Shown: one piece after another, positions 51,617 to 59,917 of the stretch | Layout of the letters: every line of letters starts with the position of its first letter | How positions within the stretch are numbered: position 1 is the stretch's first letter | Source of the DNA: G965247265 sp965247265 | GTDB lineage: Bacteria > Pseudomonadota > Gammaproteobacteria > UBA4575 | DNA length: 64,000 nt | NCBI GenBank assembly: GCA_965247265.1 | Contig: OZ252002.1 | Coordinates: 2,170,001-2,234,000 of the forward strand | Direction: 5' to 3' | Notes under the pieces: generated by a model | Told to the model about the DNA's origin: nothing | The model's database searches: none | The model's input: only the letters and a program-made list of their open reading frames with translations | Translations under genes and position numbers: made by a program

Positions 51617-51881
51617 GTATTGGCTGATACATTACTGACGTAGGCATTCTGTAAGATGTTGGTGCGCCAACTTGACGGATTAAGTAAGGCCCTCCACCGT
51701 ATCTCTCGATGGCTGCTTTTCCAGCAGAATCCGCGGTGTCAAATGATTCAATAAATTTACCGTCATAGAAAACTACAAATTTACCCATGTAATGTTTTTT
51801 CATTTCGGTCAATGAGGTTTCATAAGATTTTATATTCTCTTTTAAAGAAGCTACCACTTTAACCTCCGATTCTTCACTCAT
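51603..51881 (-). CDS. DUF5678-like small protein
   Basis: 92 residues from ATG at 51881 (a longer frame extends to 51929, but the internal start with AGGTGAG is better). YMGKFVVFYDGKFIESFDTA, then SAGKAAIERYGGGPYLIRQV are the DUF5678 pattern. Function unknown. Confidence 0.6.
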   Translation of the reverse strand: MSEESEVKVVASLKENIKSYETSLTEMKKHYMGKFVVFYDGKFIESFDTADSAGKAAIERYGGGPYLIRQVGAPTSYRMPTSVMYQPIHADN

Positions 51882-52074
51882 CGTCTCACCTAAATTTGAT
51901 TGTTTTGATTGCAATATTATCACAATCAAAAATTGCTATATCTATGACAATCGTCATTGTATTCGACCTCTGATCTAATATTAGGTTTCTCTAATATTTA
52001 TCCGTTTGTCAGTTCGCTATAAATATATTAGCTATGCTATTGATTAAAGGTATTAGCATTGCTATTGTATTTTC

Positions 52075-52260
52075 ATGATCAAAAACTTCCTACAAGCCCT
52101 GGCTTTTCTAGCCGCTTCGATCCTAGCACTCAGCATCGCCGGTCAAAGCGATTATGAGCGCGAAAAGCTCATTGCCGAGTCAATGAGCTGCAACACGGCT
52201 AATACAACTTGCTGGCCTACAAAAGAAATTCACGACTATTGGGAGGCGCGAAATGAGTAA
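52075..52260 (+). CDS. Small membrane-anchored phage protein
   Basis: 61 residues with one hydrophobic N-terminal helix (FLQALAFLAASILALSIAG) and a Cys-containing tail. The operator-like half-site TATTAGCAT lies about 20 bp upstream, suggesting repression by CI. Overlaps the next gene by eight bases. Confidence 0.5.
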   Translation: MIKNFLQALAFLAASILALSIAGQSDYEREKLIAESMSCNTANTTCWPTKEIHDYWEARNE

Positions 52261-52519
52261 ATCTAAATCTGAATTAAAACTTATTTCAAAAATTTCTAAA
52301 CGCGCAATATTAGAGTTGAATTTTTACAACAATCAATACGTGGACTTAATGATGGATATTGAGTGCGCTCACATTGATTGCCCAATGAATTTACATACGT
52401 TTATTAATTTTGACCAAGAAAATTTTGCACACGATATATATGGAATCCGTAAACACTTAGATAGAAATACTAAAGAGTTAACAGATTGTTTTGTACCGCG
52501 TTGCGCAATACCATCATGA
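52253..52519 (+). CDS. Hypothetical phage protein
   Basis: 88 residues, rich in Lys/Asn, with Cys pairs (IECAHIDCPMNLHTFINFDQ). It leads the rightward recombination block. No family recognised. Confidence 0.45.
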   Translation: MSKSKSELKLISKISKRAILELNFYNNQYVDLMMDIECAHIDCPMNLHTFINFDQENFAHDIYGIRKHLDRNTKELTDCFVPRCAIPS

Positions 52520-52582
52520 ATAGCATATTTGCAATCACCCTCGACGACATCGAAAAGCTAGAGGCTTGGAGGATTTAGTAGC

Positions 52583-53305
52583 ATGAGTACACAACAGTTA
52601 GTAGAAAAGAAAGATGAATTGCCAGAACAGACAGCGGAAGTATCTGTAGAGGGATTTTTACAGGCCGCAATTGAAAAGGGCATTGACCCTGATGGGCTTG
52701 AAAAACTAGTTAATCTACAAGAAAGAATCCTAGACCGTAATGCTGAAATGCAGTTCAACGAAGCGATGCATAAGTTTCAATCTAAATGCAAAGCGGTGAT
52801 GGTTAATTCGACTGCAAAAACAAACAAATTTTCATGGAAGTACGCGAGCTTAGATCATATCGCTACAACAATACAGCCTTGGCTTGATGAGTGCGGTTTA
52901 TCTTATAAATTCGAGCGAGAAACTAAAGATAACAAAACAGACGTTATATGTGTTGCAAAACACATTGGCGGGCATAAGGAAAAAGCGAGTTTCCCATTGC
53001 TCGAAGATGTAAACGCTGTTGTAAACGATATGCAAAAACATGCTAGTGCAAATAATTATGCAAAGCGTCAAGCATTAACAATGGTGCTTGGAATAACCGT
53101 AACTGAATTTGATGATGATGCAAACACAGCAGGAAAAGACTTAATTGATGAAAATCAAAAAGCCAATATTGAAACCTTAATGGAGGAAGTTAAAGCGAAC
53201 ACAAAAGCATTTTTAAAGGCTTGCAAAATTGAATCAATAGAAAAAATGCCAGTTAGAAAATATCAACGCGCAATTAAGATGCTTGAAGCTAAAAGGAAAC
53301 AATAA
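52583..53305 (+). CDS. ERF-family single-strand annealing protein
   Basis: 240 residues with the ERF core: FSWKYASLDHIATTIQPWLD, HIGGHKEKASFPL, NNYAKRQALTMVLGITVTEF. It anneals complementary ssDNA in phage recombination. It overlaps the exonuclease gene by one base, the usual pair. Confidence 0.83.
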   Translation: MSTQQLVEKKDELPEQTAEVSVEGFLQAAIEKGIDPDGLEKLVNLQERILDRNAEMQFNEAMHKFQSKCKAVMVNSTAKTNKFSWKYASLDHIATTIQPWLDECGLSYKFERETKDNKTDVICVAKHIGGHKEKASFPLLEDVNAVVNDMQKHASANNYAKRQALTMVLGITVTEFDDDANTAGKDLIDENQKANIETLMEEVKANTKAFLKACKIESIEKMPVRKYQRAIKMLEAKRKQ

Positions 53306-53943
53306 TGATAATTCTAGAATGTGAACAAACCTCACCCGAATGGGAGCAGGCACGTTTAGGTATACCAACTGCTAGTGAGTTTTCAAAAATAGTTTCGCCA
53401 ACTGGAAAGGCCAGCACACAAGCTACGGTCTACATGAACAAATTACTTGCTGAGTGGTTATCCGGTAAAGCGCAAGAACATTATACAAATGGGAATATGG
53501 ACCATGGGCATGAGGTAGAGGACGAAGCGCGAGACTATCTTGAATTTCAAACAGATTTAGAAATTAAAAAAGTAGGGTTTGTGTACATGGATGAACGAAG
53601 GCTAGTAGGTATTAGCCCTGATGGTTTAATAGAGCCTACCGCCGGTTGTGAAATTAAATGTCCGATGGGCTCAACACAAATTAAATATCTATTAGCAAAC
53701 AAACACCCGACTGAATATGTGCCGCAAGTTCAAGGCAGTCTTTGGGTAACGGGTAGAGAGCATTGGAAATTTATTTCTTATCATAAAGACTTGCCGCCAT
53801 TAATCCTACATGTTGAACGTGATGAAAAATACATCAAAACTCTTTCAACAATGGTTAATAATTTTATAGGCAAGATGCTAGAGAAACGAGAGAAGTTAAT
53901 TGAAATGGGATTTGAACCTGCAGAAATTAAAGAGGCAGCTTAA
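53305..53943 (+). CDS. YqaJ-family exonuclease (lambda Exo type)
   Basis: 212 residues. QTSPEWEQARLGIPTASEFS start, GNMDHGHEVEDEARDY and the catalytic GISPDGLIEPTAGCEIKCP (Asp, then E-x-K). Degrades one strand of dsDNA ends for annealing by the ERF protein. Confidence 0.88.
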   Translation: MIILECEQTSPEWEQARLGIPTASEFSKIVSPTGKASTQATVYMNKLLAEWLSGKAQEHYTNGNMDHGHEVEDEARDYLEFQTDLEIKKVGFVYMDERRLVGISPDGLIEPTAGCEIKCPMGSTQIKYLLANKHPTEYVPQVQGSLWVTGREHWKFISYHKDLPPLILHVERDEKYIKTLSTMVNNFIGKMLEKREKLIEMGFEPAEIKEAA

Positions 53944-55001
53944 TGAACGCAACCGCACAAACAGTAAAAAATGTAGCGTCTGGTGAATTAATTAAATCAA
54001 TTGAATTTAATTTACAGCCGATCACACAGTTTGAAAAAGAACTGCAAGAATTTAAGAAACGCTATATCGATACTGTTTACGACTTGACCGACCCTGACCA
54101 AGAAAAACAAGCGCGATCTGACCGCTTAACCATTAGTAAAGTTATTAAAAAACTAGATAACGCGCACGCGGAAGTTAAAAAACCATTTAAAGAAAAAGTT
54201 GATCTCATCGACGATGCACGCAAAACCCTTAAAGATCAATTTATTGAGGTACAAGATAGCGTAAAAAACCAATTAAAAGTACATGAGGAAAAGATTGCTG
54301 AGCATGTGCAAATGCTGCAAGACCGAGTTGATGCAATTTATGATTTTACTGATTATGAGGGTACGCCAAAATCCCTGCATGTTAAGGAATTAATTGAAGA
54401 ATTAAACGCATTAGAAATTGATGATTCGTATGAACATCGAAAAGCTGATGCTGCGCTTGCCAAGATGGAAACATTAAAGGAGCTAAATAAGCTTTATGAC
54501 GAATTAGTAACTAGAGAGAAAGAAGCTGAGGAGTTGGAAAAACTACGTGTGGAAAAAGAAGAACGCGACCGCAAAGACCGTGAAGATCAAATAGCCAAAG
54601 ATGCTGCTGAAAATGCCAGAATCGAAGCCGAAAATAAAGCGGCGCGAGAATTGGCCGACAGAGAAGAAGAGGCTGCAACTAAACAAAGAGCCGCAGCTAA
54701 AGCCGCACAAGATAAAATAGATGAAGCAAACCGTTTAGCTATGGAGGCAGAAGAAAAAGCAGCCAAGGCCGTAGAATATGAGCGCAAACGTGCCGCTAAA
54801 CAAAAAGAAGAAGATGAGGCAATCAAAGCCGCAGAACTTAAAAAGGAAGCGGATCGCAAAGCCAAAGTTGCATACCGTAACCGAATCAAAAAAGAAGCAA
54901 TGGCTTCACTGGTCTTATTGGGATTAAGCACAGATACAACAGAAATAGTATTTGATGCTATCAGTAATGGCGAAATTAAACACATAGAGGTTAATTACTA
55001 A
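53943..55001 (+). CDS. Coiled-coil phage protein (DUF1351-like)
   Basis: 352 residues, long Glu/Lys/Ala coiled coil over most of its length (ELEKLRVEKEERDRKDREDQ and similar). Globular N-terminal part with KKPFKEKVDLIDDARKTLKD. Encoded with the recombination genes by one-base overlaps on both sides. Probably a structural partner in recombination. Confidence 0.6.
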   Translation: MNATAQTVKNVASGELIKSIEFNLQPITQFEKELQEFKKRYIDTVYDLTDPDQEKQARSDRLTISKVIKKLDNAHAEVKKPFKEKVDLIDDARKTLKDQFIEVQDSVKNQLKVHEEKIAEHVQMLQDRVDAIYDFTDYEGTPKSLHVKELIEELNALEIDDSYEHRKADAALAKMETLKELNKLYDELVTREKEAEELEKLRVEKEERDRKDREDQIAKDAAENARIEAENKAARELADREEEAATKQRAAAKAAQDKIDEANRLAMEAEEKAAKAVEYERKRAAKQKEEDEAIKAAELKKEADRKAKVAYRNRIKKEAMASLVLLGLSTDTTEIVFDAISNGEIKHIEVNY

Positions 55002-55290
55002 TGGCAAGTTTCCAACAAGTAATCGTAATGGGTCATTTAGGCCAAGACCCTGAAATCAAATACATGCCATCGGGTAAAGCCGTCTGCAACATCAGTGTGG
55101 CCACTACGGAGAAGTGGAAAGACAAAGACACTGGGCAAAACAAAGAAGACACCGAGTGGCACCGCATCATGCGTCGCGTGGGTATTATCCTTTTTTACAT
55201 AAAAAAGGTAGCCGTTTTGTTAAATCATTTTTAGAAAACGATTACGTTAAATGGAAACGCGGTGATTGGCCAGAGGATGAAGCGGCGTGA
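55001..55290 (+). pseudogene. ssb: Truncated ssb fused to another gene's end
   Basis: The first 50 residues are a single-stranded DNA-binding protein: VIVMGHLGQDPEIKYMPSGK, SVATTEKWKDKDTGQ, EDTEWHRI. After about 55155 the OB-fold is lost and the open frame ends at 55234. In another frame the following sequence (GYYPFLHKKGSRFVKSFLEN, then VKWKRGDWPEDEAA) reads as the natural end of an unrelated protein, stopping at 55290. A deletion probably joined them. Confidence 0.75.
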
Positions 55291-55493
55291 GTGAACAGAA
55301 GTACGATATTTTATATGGCGAAAACGGCCCAGATTAGCAACCTCATTTTTGCAGACAATGGGATGAGGATGGAGGCTGTTATGGGACTAATCCTGATCAT
55401 GGATTTACTTGGAAAGAGGTTAGACACGAGATAGCTGAGTACTACACGCAAAAGGCAAGTGAATGGATGAATAAACCAGAGCCGAAATCATAA
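55287..55493 (+). pseudogene. Small phage gene with an amber stop at codon 17
   Basis: GTG start overlaps the previous stop as GTGA. The frame reads SEQKYDILYGENGPD, then TAG at 55335-55337, then QPHFCRQWDEDGGCYGTNPD and onward to TAA at 55493, 69 codons in all. Nothing else is disrupted, so it is a single nonsense mutation or amber read-through. Confidence 0.5.
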
Positions 55494-55637
55494 CTTCCCC
55501 TTAATCAAATCCACATCAAGGTTATTCACATAATGTTTACTACAAGTCGAAACCGAGTTACCCAAGCACTGGCTATGTTAAGGCCAGTGAAGAATTGTTT
55601 TTAGATTAAATGACCACCCAACCAACACAGAGTAATT

Positions 55638-56003
55638 ATGAATAGAGAAATTAAGTTTAGGGCTTGGAATACTGAGACTAAAAAAATCATTGATCTTTAT
55701 AAGCTGACTTGTTTGGCTGTACATGAAGATTTGGAGTGTGATGGTTTATTTATACCATTCTCAGAAAAATATATTTTAATGCAATACAGCGGCCTCAAGG
55801 ATAAGAACGGTAAAGAGATTTATGAGGGGGATATTGTTGGTAATGGGCGTGATAATTGGGCAGGGGAAATTATTTTTGATCAAAAGAGAAGTGGTTTTTT
55901 TGTTGCTTGGAATTTAGGTCATAACCAACTTGAGGAACATTACAACAAAATAATAGAAATCATCGGCAACATATACGAAAACGCTGAACTACTAGAAAGC
56001 TAA
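55638..56003 (+). CDS. YopX family protein
   Basis: 121 residues. REIKFRAWNTETKKIID start, LMQYSGLKDKNGKEIYEGDI, then a C-terminal YxxIEIIGNIYENAELL match the YopX family. Common in temperate phages; function unknown. Confidence 0.85.
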   Translation: MNREIKFRAWNTETKKIIDLYKLTCLAVHEDLECDGLFIPFSEKYILMQYSGLKDKNGKEIYEGDIVGNGRDNWAGEIIFDQKRSGFFVAWNLGHNQLEEHYNKIIEIIGNIYENAELLES

Positions 56004-56034
56004 TGATCCACCCTAACCTTATAACTGGCGCTTG

Positions 56035-56238
56035 ATGAATATTAACCTCATCAACGAAGAGGACTTGAAAGATTGGACAGGGTTCAAACAACGATCAGAC
56101 TTGGTTAAGTGGCTGAAAAGTAAGCAGATTGATTTTGAGTATGGGAAAGGTGGTAGAATTTGTGTCGTTTACCATGACCTAGTACATCAGCAACCATCAT
56201 TTGAAGAAATAAGACTAGAAAAAAAAAGTGCCGCGTAA
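56035..56238 (+). CDS. DUF4224 family protein (excisionase-like)
   Basis: 67 residues. NLINEEDLKDWTGFKQRSDL and VKWLKSKQIDFEYGKGGRI are the DUF4224 pattern, a winged-helix-like domain encoded next to prophage integrases. It overlaps the integrase start by 11 bp. Likely role in directionality of recombination. Confidence 0.72.
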   Translation: MNINLINEEDLKDWTGFKQRSDLVKWLKSKQIDFEYGKGGRICVVYHDLVHQQPSFEEIRLEKKSAA

Positions 56239-57256
56239 AAGAAAAAACCCTGACTTCCCTCCCTACACTTCAATCTATCGCGGCGTAGTTATTTACCGAC
56301 CTTATAACGCGACCACCAAGCTAAAAGAAAAACCAATTACGCTTTGTAATGAAGGTTCTCCATTAAGAGAAATTTGGCAAGAGTATTTAAAAGTCACTGA
56401 AAATAAAGATGTTGATTCATTGCGTAAACTATTCAATGAATTTTTTAAGTCTACTGAATATACCGATCTAGCCAAACGTACAAAAGATTCATATTTAATT
56501 TATGCAGAAAACATCTGTAACTTTCCGGTACGTGGCGGCGGCAGATTAGGTGAAATGCCCTATAACAGAATAACCATTAATACGGGCTTGGACTATAAAC
56601 AATTTCGTTACAAGCAAGCCAAACGTGCTGGGCAAATGGAATTATCTTTTTGGAAGCGTGTTTTTAATTGGGCTGTCGAATACCGTAAAATACAGGCTAA
56701 TCCGTTCAAAGACATTAAAATCGGTCGAAGTAAAAAAGATTACACCGGACAAAATAACCCGCCATCAGATGAAGATTTCGAATATGCGTATAGGAAAGCC
56801 ACGCCTGTAATTCAGGCAGCAATGATGATTGCGCTATGTACTCGGTCCAGAAAATCAGAAGTATTAAATTTAACGAAAGACCAGCTTAATCATATCGGTC
56901 TTGATACGCAAAGATTGAAAGGCACTAAGGATAGTGTGATTGAATGGAGCAATGCGCTATACAATGCCTGTAATTGGGATAAAAGCGAAAATCGATTTAG
57001 CCGGTATATAATTCATAACCAAAATGGCAAGCAATATACAGTGCGCGGATTTAGTTCTAATTGGAATCGTTTTCAAAAACGTGTGATGAAGGCTGCGAAA
57101 GCTGAAGATATTACGTACAAACACTTCACATTCCACGCTATCAAGCACAAGAGCATCACTGATGATGTAAGTGATAAGCAGCAGGGTTCAGGGCTTACGC
57201 CTGAAATGGTGAGCTTATACGATCACTCTAAGCCGACCGTTCCAAGTGTGAGGTAA
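56228..57256 (+). CDS. Tyrosine integrase of the prophage
   Basis: 342 residues from GTG. Arm-binding start, core-binding domain, catalytic Arg in ALCTRSRKSEVLNL, Box II FHAIKHKSITD and the nucleophile near VSLYDHSKPTVPS. Box II has Lys where most integrases have Arg (HAIK instead of HxxR); some phage relatives also show HDIK, so this need not be damage, but the GH before Tyr is also absent (SGLTPEM). It ends 97 bp before the tRNA-Arg. Confidence 0.82.
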   Translation: MPRKRKNPDFPPYTSIYRGVVIYRPYNATTKLKEKPITLCNEGSPLREIWQEYLKVTENKDVDSLRKLFNEFFKSTEYTDLAKRTKDSYLIYAENICNFPVRGGGRLGEMPYNRITINTGLDYKQFRYKQAKRAGQMELSFWKRVFNWAVEYRKIQANPFKDIKIGRSKKDYTGQNNPPSDEDFEYAYRKATPVIQAAMMIALCTRSRKSEVLNLTKDQLNHIGLDTQRLKGTKDSVIEWSNALYNACNWDKSENRFSRYIIHNQNGKQYTVRGFSSNWNRFQKRVMKAAKAEDITYKHFTFHAIKHKSITDDVSDKQQGSGLTPEMVSLYDHSKPTVPSVR

Positions 57257-57265
57257 TACGCAGTT

Positions 57266-57285
57266 TTAGGCGCAAGTTAGGCGCA
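57266..57285 (+). repeat. Prophage right-end arm-type repeats
   Basis: TTAGGCGCA at 57266-57274 and 57277-57285, matching the two copies at the left end. Confidence 0.6.
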
Positions 57286-57352
57286 GAATGAATTTTATTG
57301 ATATTTATTAAGGTTAGATATGTTATAAGTATTTGTTTTAATTGCACTTAAT

Positions 57353-57397
57353 TGGCGCGCCCGGAGAGATTCGAACTCCCGACCACCTGGTTCGAAG
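57353..57397. repeat. Right attachment site (3' end of tRNA-Arg)
   Basis: 45 bp identical to 21524-21568 and 1568-1612; forms the 3' part of the intact tRNA-Arg. Confidence 0.92.
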
Positions 57398-57429
57398 CCA
57401 GGTACTCTATCCAGCTGAGCTACGGGCGC
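57353..57429 (-). tRNA. tRNA-Arg (anticodon TCG)
   Basis: 77-base cloverleaf including encoded CCA: acceptor GCGCCCG/CGGGCGC, D-arm TAGCTCAGCTGGATAGAG, anticodon arm CCTGG-CTTCGAA-CCAGG, T-arm GGGAGTTCGAATCTC. The 3' 45 bases serve as the integration site for both elements, and the gene remains whole after insertion. Confidence 0.95.
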
Positions 57430-57483
57430 ATGAATTCACATCAGTAGGTTGATAGATGGTTCGGACTTGCACACTATTGAAAC

Positions 57484-57963
57484 ATGTCTGGTGCTCAGAT
57501 TCACTACCCAAAGTTTTTAGCGTTTATAGCGCTTATTTACCCACATTTATTTGAAGAATTGGCTCAAATTTCCAAGAAAGCGGACCTTGTTGAAGCAAAA
57601 TTACTCAGTTCTAATTGTGATGCATCATTTCAAGCTATTGTGTTTAGTGAAGGCGCTTTTAAAGCAGGTGATCATTTTATTATTAACCCAAGCTCTTTCA
57701 ACACAGCGCCTTATTCGTGGGATTGGCGTTGGGTATTCGCATTAAAAATTCTTTATAAGAATCACTTGGTCATCCCTCTTAAATTTAATCAAAAAGTTAT
57801 TGCACTTCCTACAGGAAATAATCCTCTTTCAATGGTGTTTTTCAAAAATGTGGCTGACGAATTTAAGTTAGTGATTGATAATTTTCTCTATAATTCAGAA
57901 AGTAGCCACCATGCAATCTATCAAAATTATGAAAAATATGTAAAATCCGCTTACATTAATTAA
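57484..57963 (+). CDS. Hypothetical host protein
   Basis: 159 residues, aromatic-rich and globular (YSWDWRWVFALKILYKNHLV, ALPTGNNPLSMVFFKN). No signal peptide or known motif. It lies between the tRNA and the glp operon, convergent with glpD. Unrecognised. Confidence 0.45.
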   Translation: MSGAQIHYPKFLAFIALIYPHLFEELAQISKKADLVEAKLLSSNCDASFQAIVFSEGAFKAGDHFIINPSSFNTAPYSWDWRWVFALKILYKNHLVIPLKFNQKVIALPTGNNPLSMVFFKNVADEFKLVIDNFLYNSESSHHAIYQNYEKYVKSAYIN

Positions 57964-57980
57964 CGTTATATTTTTTTAAA

Positions 57981-59153
57981 TTAACTCAATTTTAAATCTT
58001 TTGTGCTTGCAGAAGAACTATGCACAGGTAACGACTTTTTCAAATACAGAACAACTTGTTCAGAAGTAGCGCGATAGGATGTTAATTTACCGCCAAAAAT
58101 AGATAGCAATCTTGGATGAAATTTGCGTTCTAGTAAAAACAGCGTCTCTCTTGAACGTTGGTTCGCGCTCTTTTTACTTTTGGGCAAAACACGCAATCCT
58201 GAATATTTGCTTTTGACTTTAAGCTCTTGTTTCTTAAGTTCTGGAAAATAAAAGTAAAAGGAATCTAATAAATATTTGACCTCACTATCAAGTGGATGCG
58301 TTTTACTTGGATCGTCATCAAAGTGACTCTCAGTGGTGCCAATTATTGTATCTCCATACCAAGGCATAACAAATATAGGACGTTGATCAATAGGACTCTC
58401 TGTATAAAATATTTCATCCCCGAGTGCAATTGGCATAATTATATGCGCACCTTGAACAAGATCTATGGATGCGGTCTTTTGCAAAGGTTTTACATTTTTT
58501 AAAACATTATTTGCCCAAGGCCCCGCGGCATTAACAACTGTTTTGCTTTTTAATTTGTTTGCTTGACCACTGCTATCTCTAAAAGTAATTTCACAATGAT
58601 CTTGTTTTAATTCTACTTGCTCAATTTTTGTGTTTAAATTAAGAACAGCACCTTTTTCAATAGCAGATTGCATGACAGAAATCGTTAACTTTTTATCATC
58701 TGTTTGCGCTTCAAAATATTGAAATACAGCAAGTAAGCCTTCCTGTTTTATCCCAAATAGTAGATTCCATTTACTTTTTTTAACAATTTTAAATTTGGAA
58801 TCTGCGGATAAGCCTCCCAGTATTGCGTACATGATGAGCCCTAGCCAGATCATCAAAGGTGAACGTTTTGAATTTTTATAAATGGGTATGTAGACAGGCT
58901 TAAGTGTTACGAGATGGGGTGCATTTCGCAGTAAATATTTACGTTCTACTAAACATTCTCGCACCAATGAGAATTCAAACTGTTCTAAGTAGCGAAGCCC
59001 TCCATGTATGAGCTTACTAGATCGTGATGAGGTACCTTCGCCCAAGCAACTATATTGTTCAAATAATATTGTTTTATAACCTCGCAATGCAGCAGCTTGA
59101 GCTACTCCAACACCATGTATCCCCCCACCTATAATGGCTACATCGTAATCCAA
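57981..59153 (-). CDS. FAD-dependent glycerol-3-phosphate dehydrogenase-like protein, short form
   Basis: 390 residues. FAD-binding DVAIIGGGIHGVGVAQAAAL, RSSKLIHGGLRYLEQ and late GGKLTSYRATSEQV are the GlpD pattern. It lacks the 100-residue C-terminal DAO-type domain of full GlpD (about 500 residues). It oxidises glycerol-3-phosphate to DHAP. Last gene of the leftward operon kinase, phosphodiesterase, dehydrogenase. Confidence 0.85.
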   Translation of the reverse strand: MDYDVAIIGGGIHGVGVAQAAALRGYKTILFEQYSCLGEGTSSRSSKLIHGGLRYLEQFEFSLVRECLVERKYLLRNAPHLVTLKPVYIPIYKNSKRSPLMIWLGLIMYAILGGLSADSKFKIVKKSKWNLLFGIKQEGLLAVFQYFEAQTDDKKLTISVMQSAIEKGAVLNLNTKIEQVELKQDHCEITFRDSSGQANKLKSKTVVNAAGPWANNVLKNVKPLQKTASIDLVQGAHIIMPIALGDEIFYTESPIDQRPIFVMPWYGDTIIGTTESHFDDDPSKTHPLDSEVKYLLDSFYFYFPELKKQELKVKSKYSGLRVLPKSKKSANQRSRETLFLLERKFHPRLLSIFGGKLTSYRATSEQVVLYLKKSLPVHSSSASTKDLKLS

Positions 59154-59188
59154 ATTACAATCCTAAACTCAAATCGAATTTATTATCT

Positions 59189-59917
59189 TTATAGTTCTGC
59201 ATTACTCATCTTTACAATGTCGCCTGTTTCAACAAATGAAATGCCTTGCTCCAATAATTTTCTAACGTGCTCTAGATCTTGTATATCGTATATGACCCAG
59301 TCCCACTTCCCTTCCCATAGTGTATTTATTTCCATGTTAATTTTATTAATATTGCAAAACATGTAATCAGGTTTTATTTCGTTTGCCTTTTTTAAACTTT
59401 TATCATCAAAAGTTTTAATGACCCATCCTATCGGATATGTATATTTTTGTTTTACGTATTCAATTACATCTTCTAGAAAGGAGATAATCACATAATTCAT
59501 ACTTGATTCAGATAAGTTACTTATAATGCTGTCTACCACTACATCAAGTGGAAAATGCTCAACACTTTGTCTTTTAATTTCTACAAATAAAGTGATATTT
59601 TTATACTTACCCAATAACTTTGCAGCTTGACGAAGTGTGGGAAGAATTAATAATTCTTCTTGCTTCACATTTTTAATTGATGTTGAAAGATGGATATTAG
59701 CAATTTCATCAGAGCTTAGATTTCTAACAAGTTGGCCAACTCCAGCTGTTCGGTACAAATTTTCATCATGAATCACTATCGGCATATGATCTTTAGATAG
59801 TTGAATATCCAACTCAATATTTTTAAAGCCAAGTTCTGCAGCGGCCTGAAATGCCAGTAGACTATTTTCAGGATACGTAGTCATATCGCCGCGGTGTGCA
59901 ATTAGCCTATCCTTCAA
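59189..59917 (-). CDS. Glycerophosphodiester phosphodiesterase (GlpQ/UgpQ type)
   Basis: 242 residues. IAHRGDMTTYPENSLLAFQA carries the catalytic His-Arg, then NIELDIQLSKDHMPIVIHDE gives the E-x-D and second His of the GDPD family. Cytoplasmic (no signal). It releases glycerol-3-phosphate from phosphodiesters for the dehydrogenase. Overlaps the kinase-like gene by four bases. Confidence 0.88.
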   Translation of the reverse strand: MKDRLIAHRGDMTTYPENSLLAFQAAAELGFKNIELDIQLSKDHMPIVIHDENLYRTAGVGQLVRNLSSDEIANIHLSTSIKNVKQEELLILPTLRQAAKLLGKYKNITLFVEIKRQSVEHFPLDVVVDSIISNLSESSMNYVIISFLEDVIEYVKQKYTYPIGWVIKTFDDKSLKKANEIKPDYMFCNINKINMEINTLWEGKWDWVIYDIQDLEHVRKLLEQGISFVETGDIVKMSNAEL

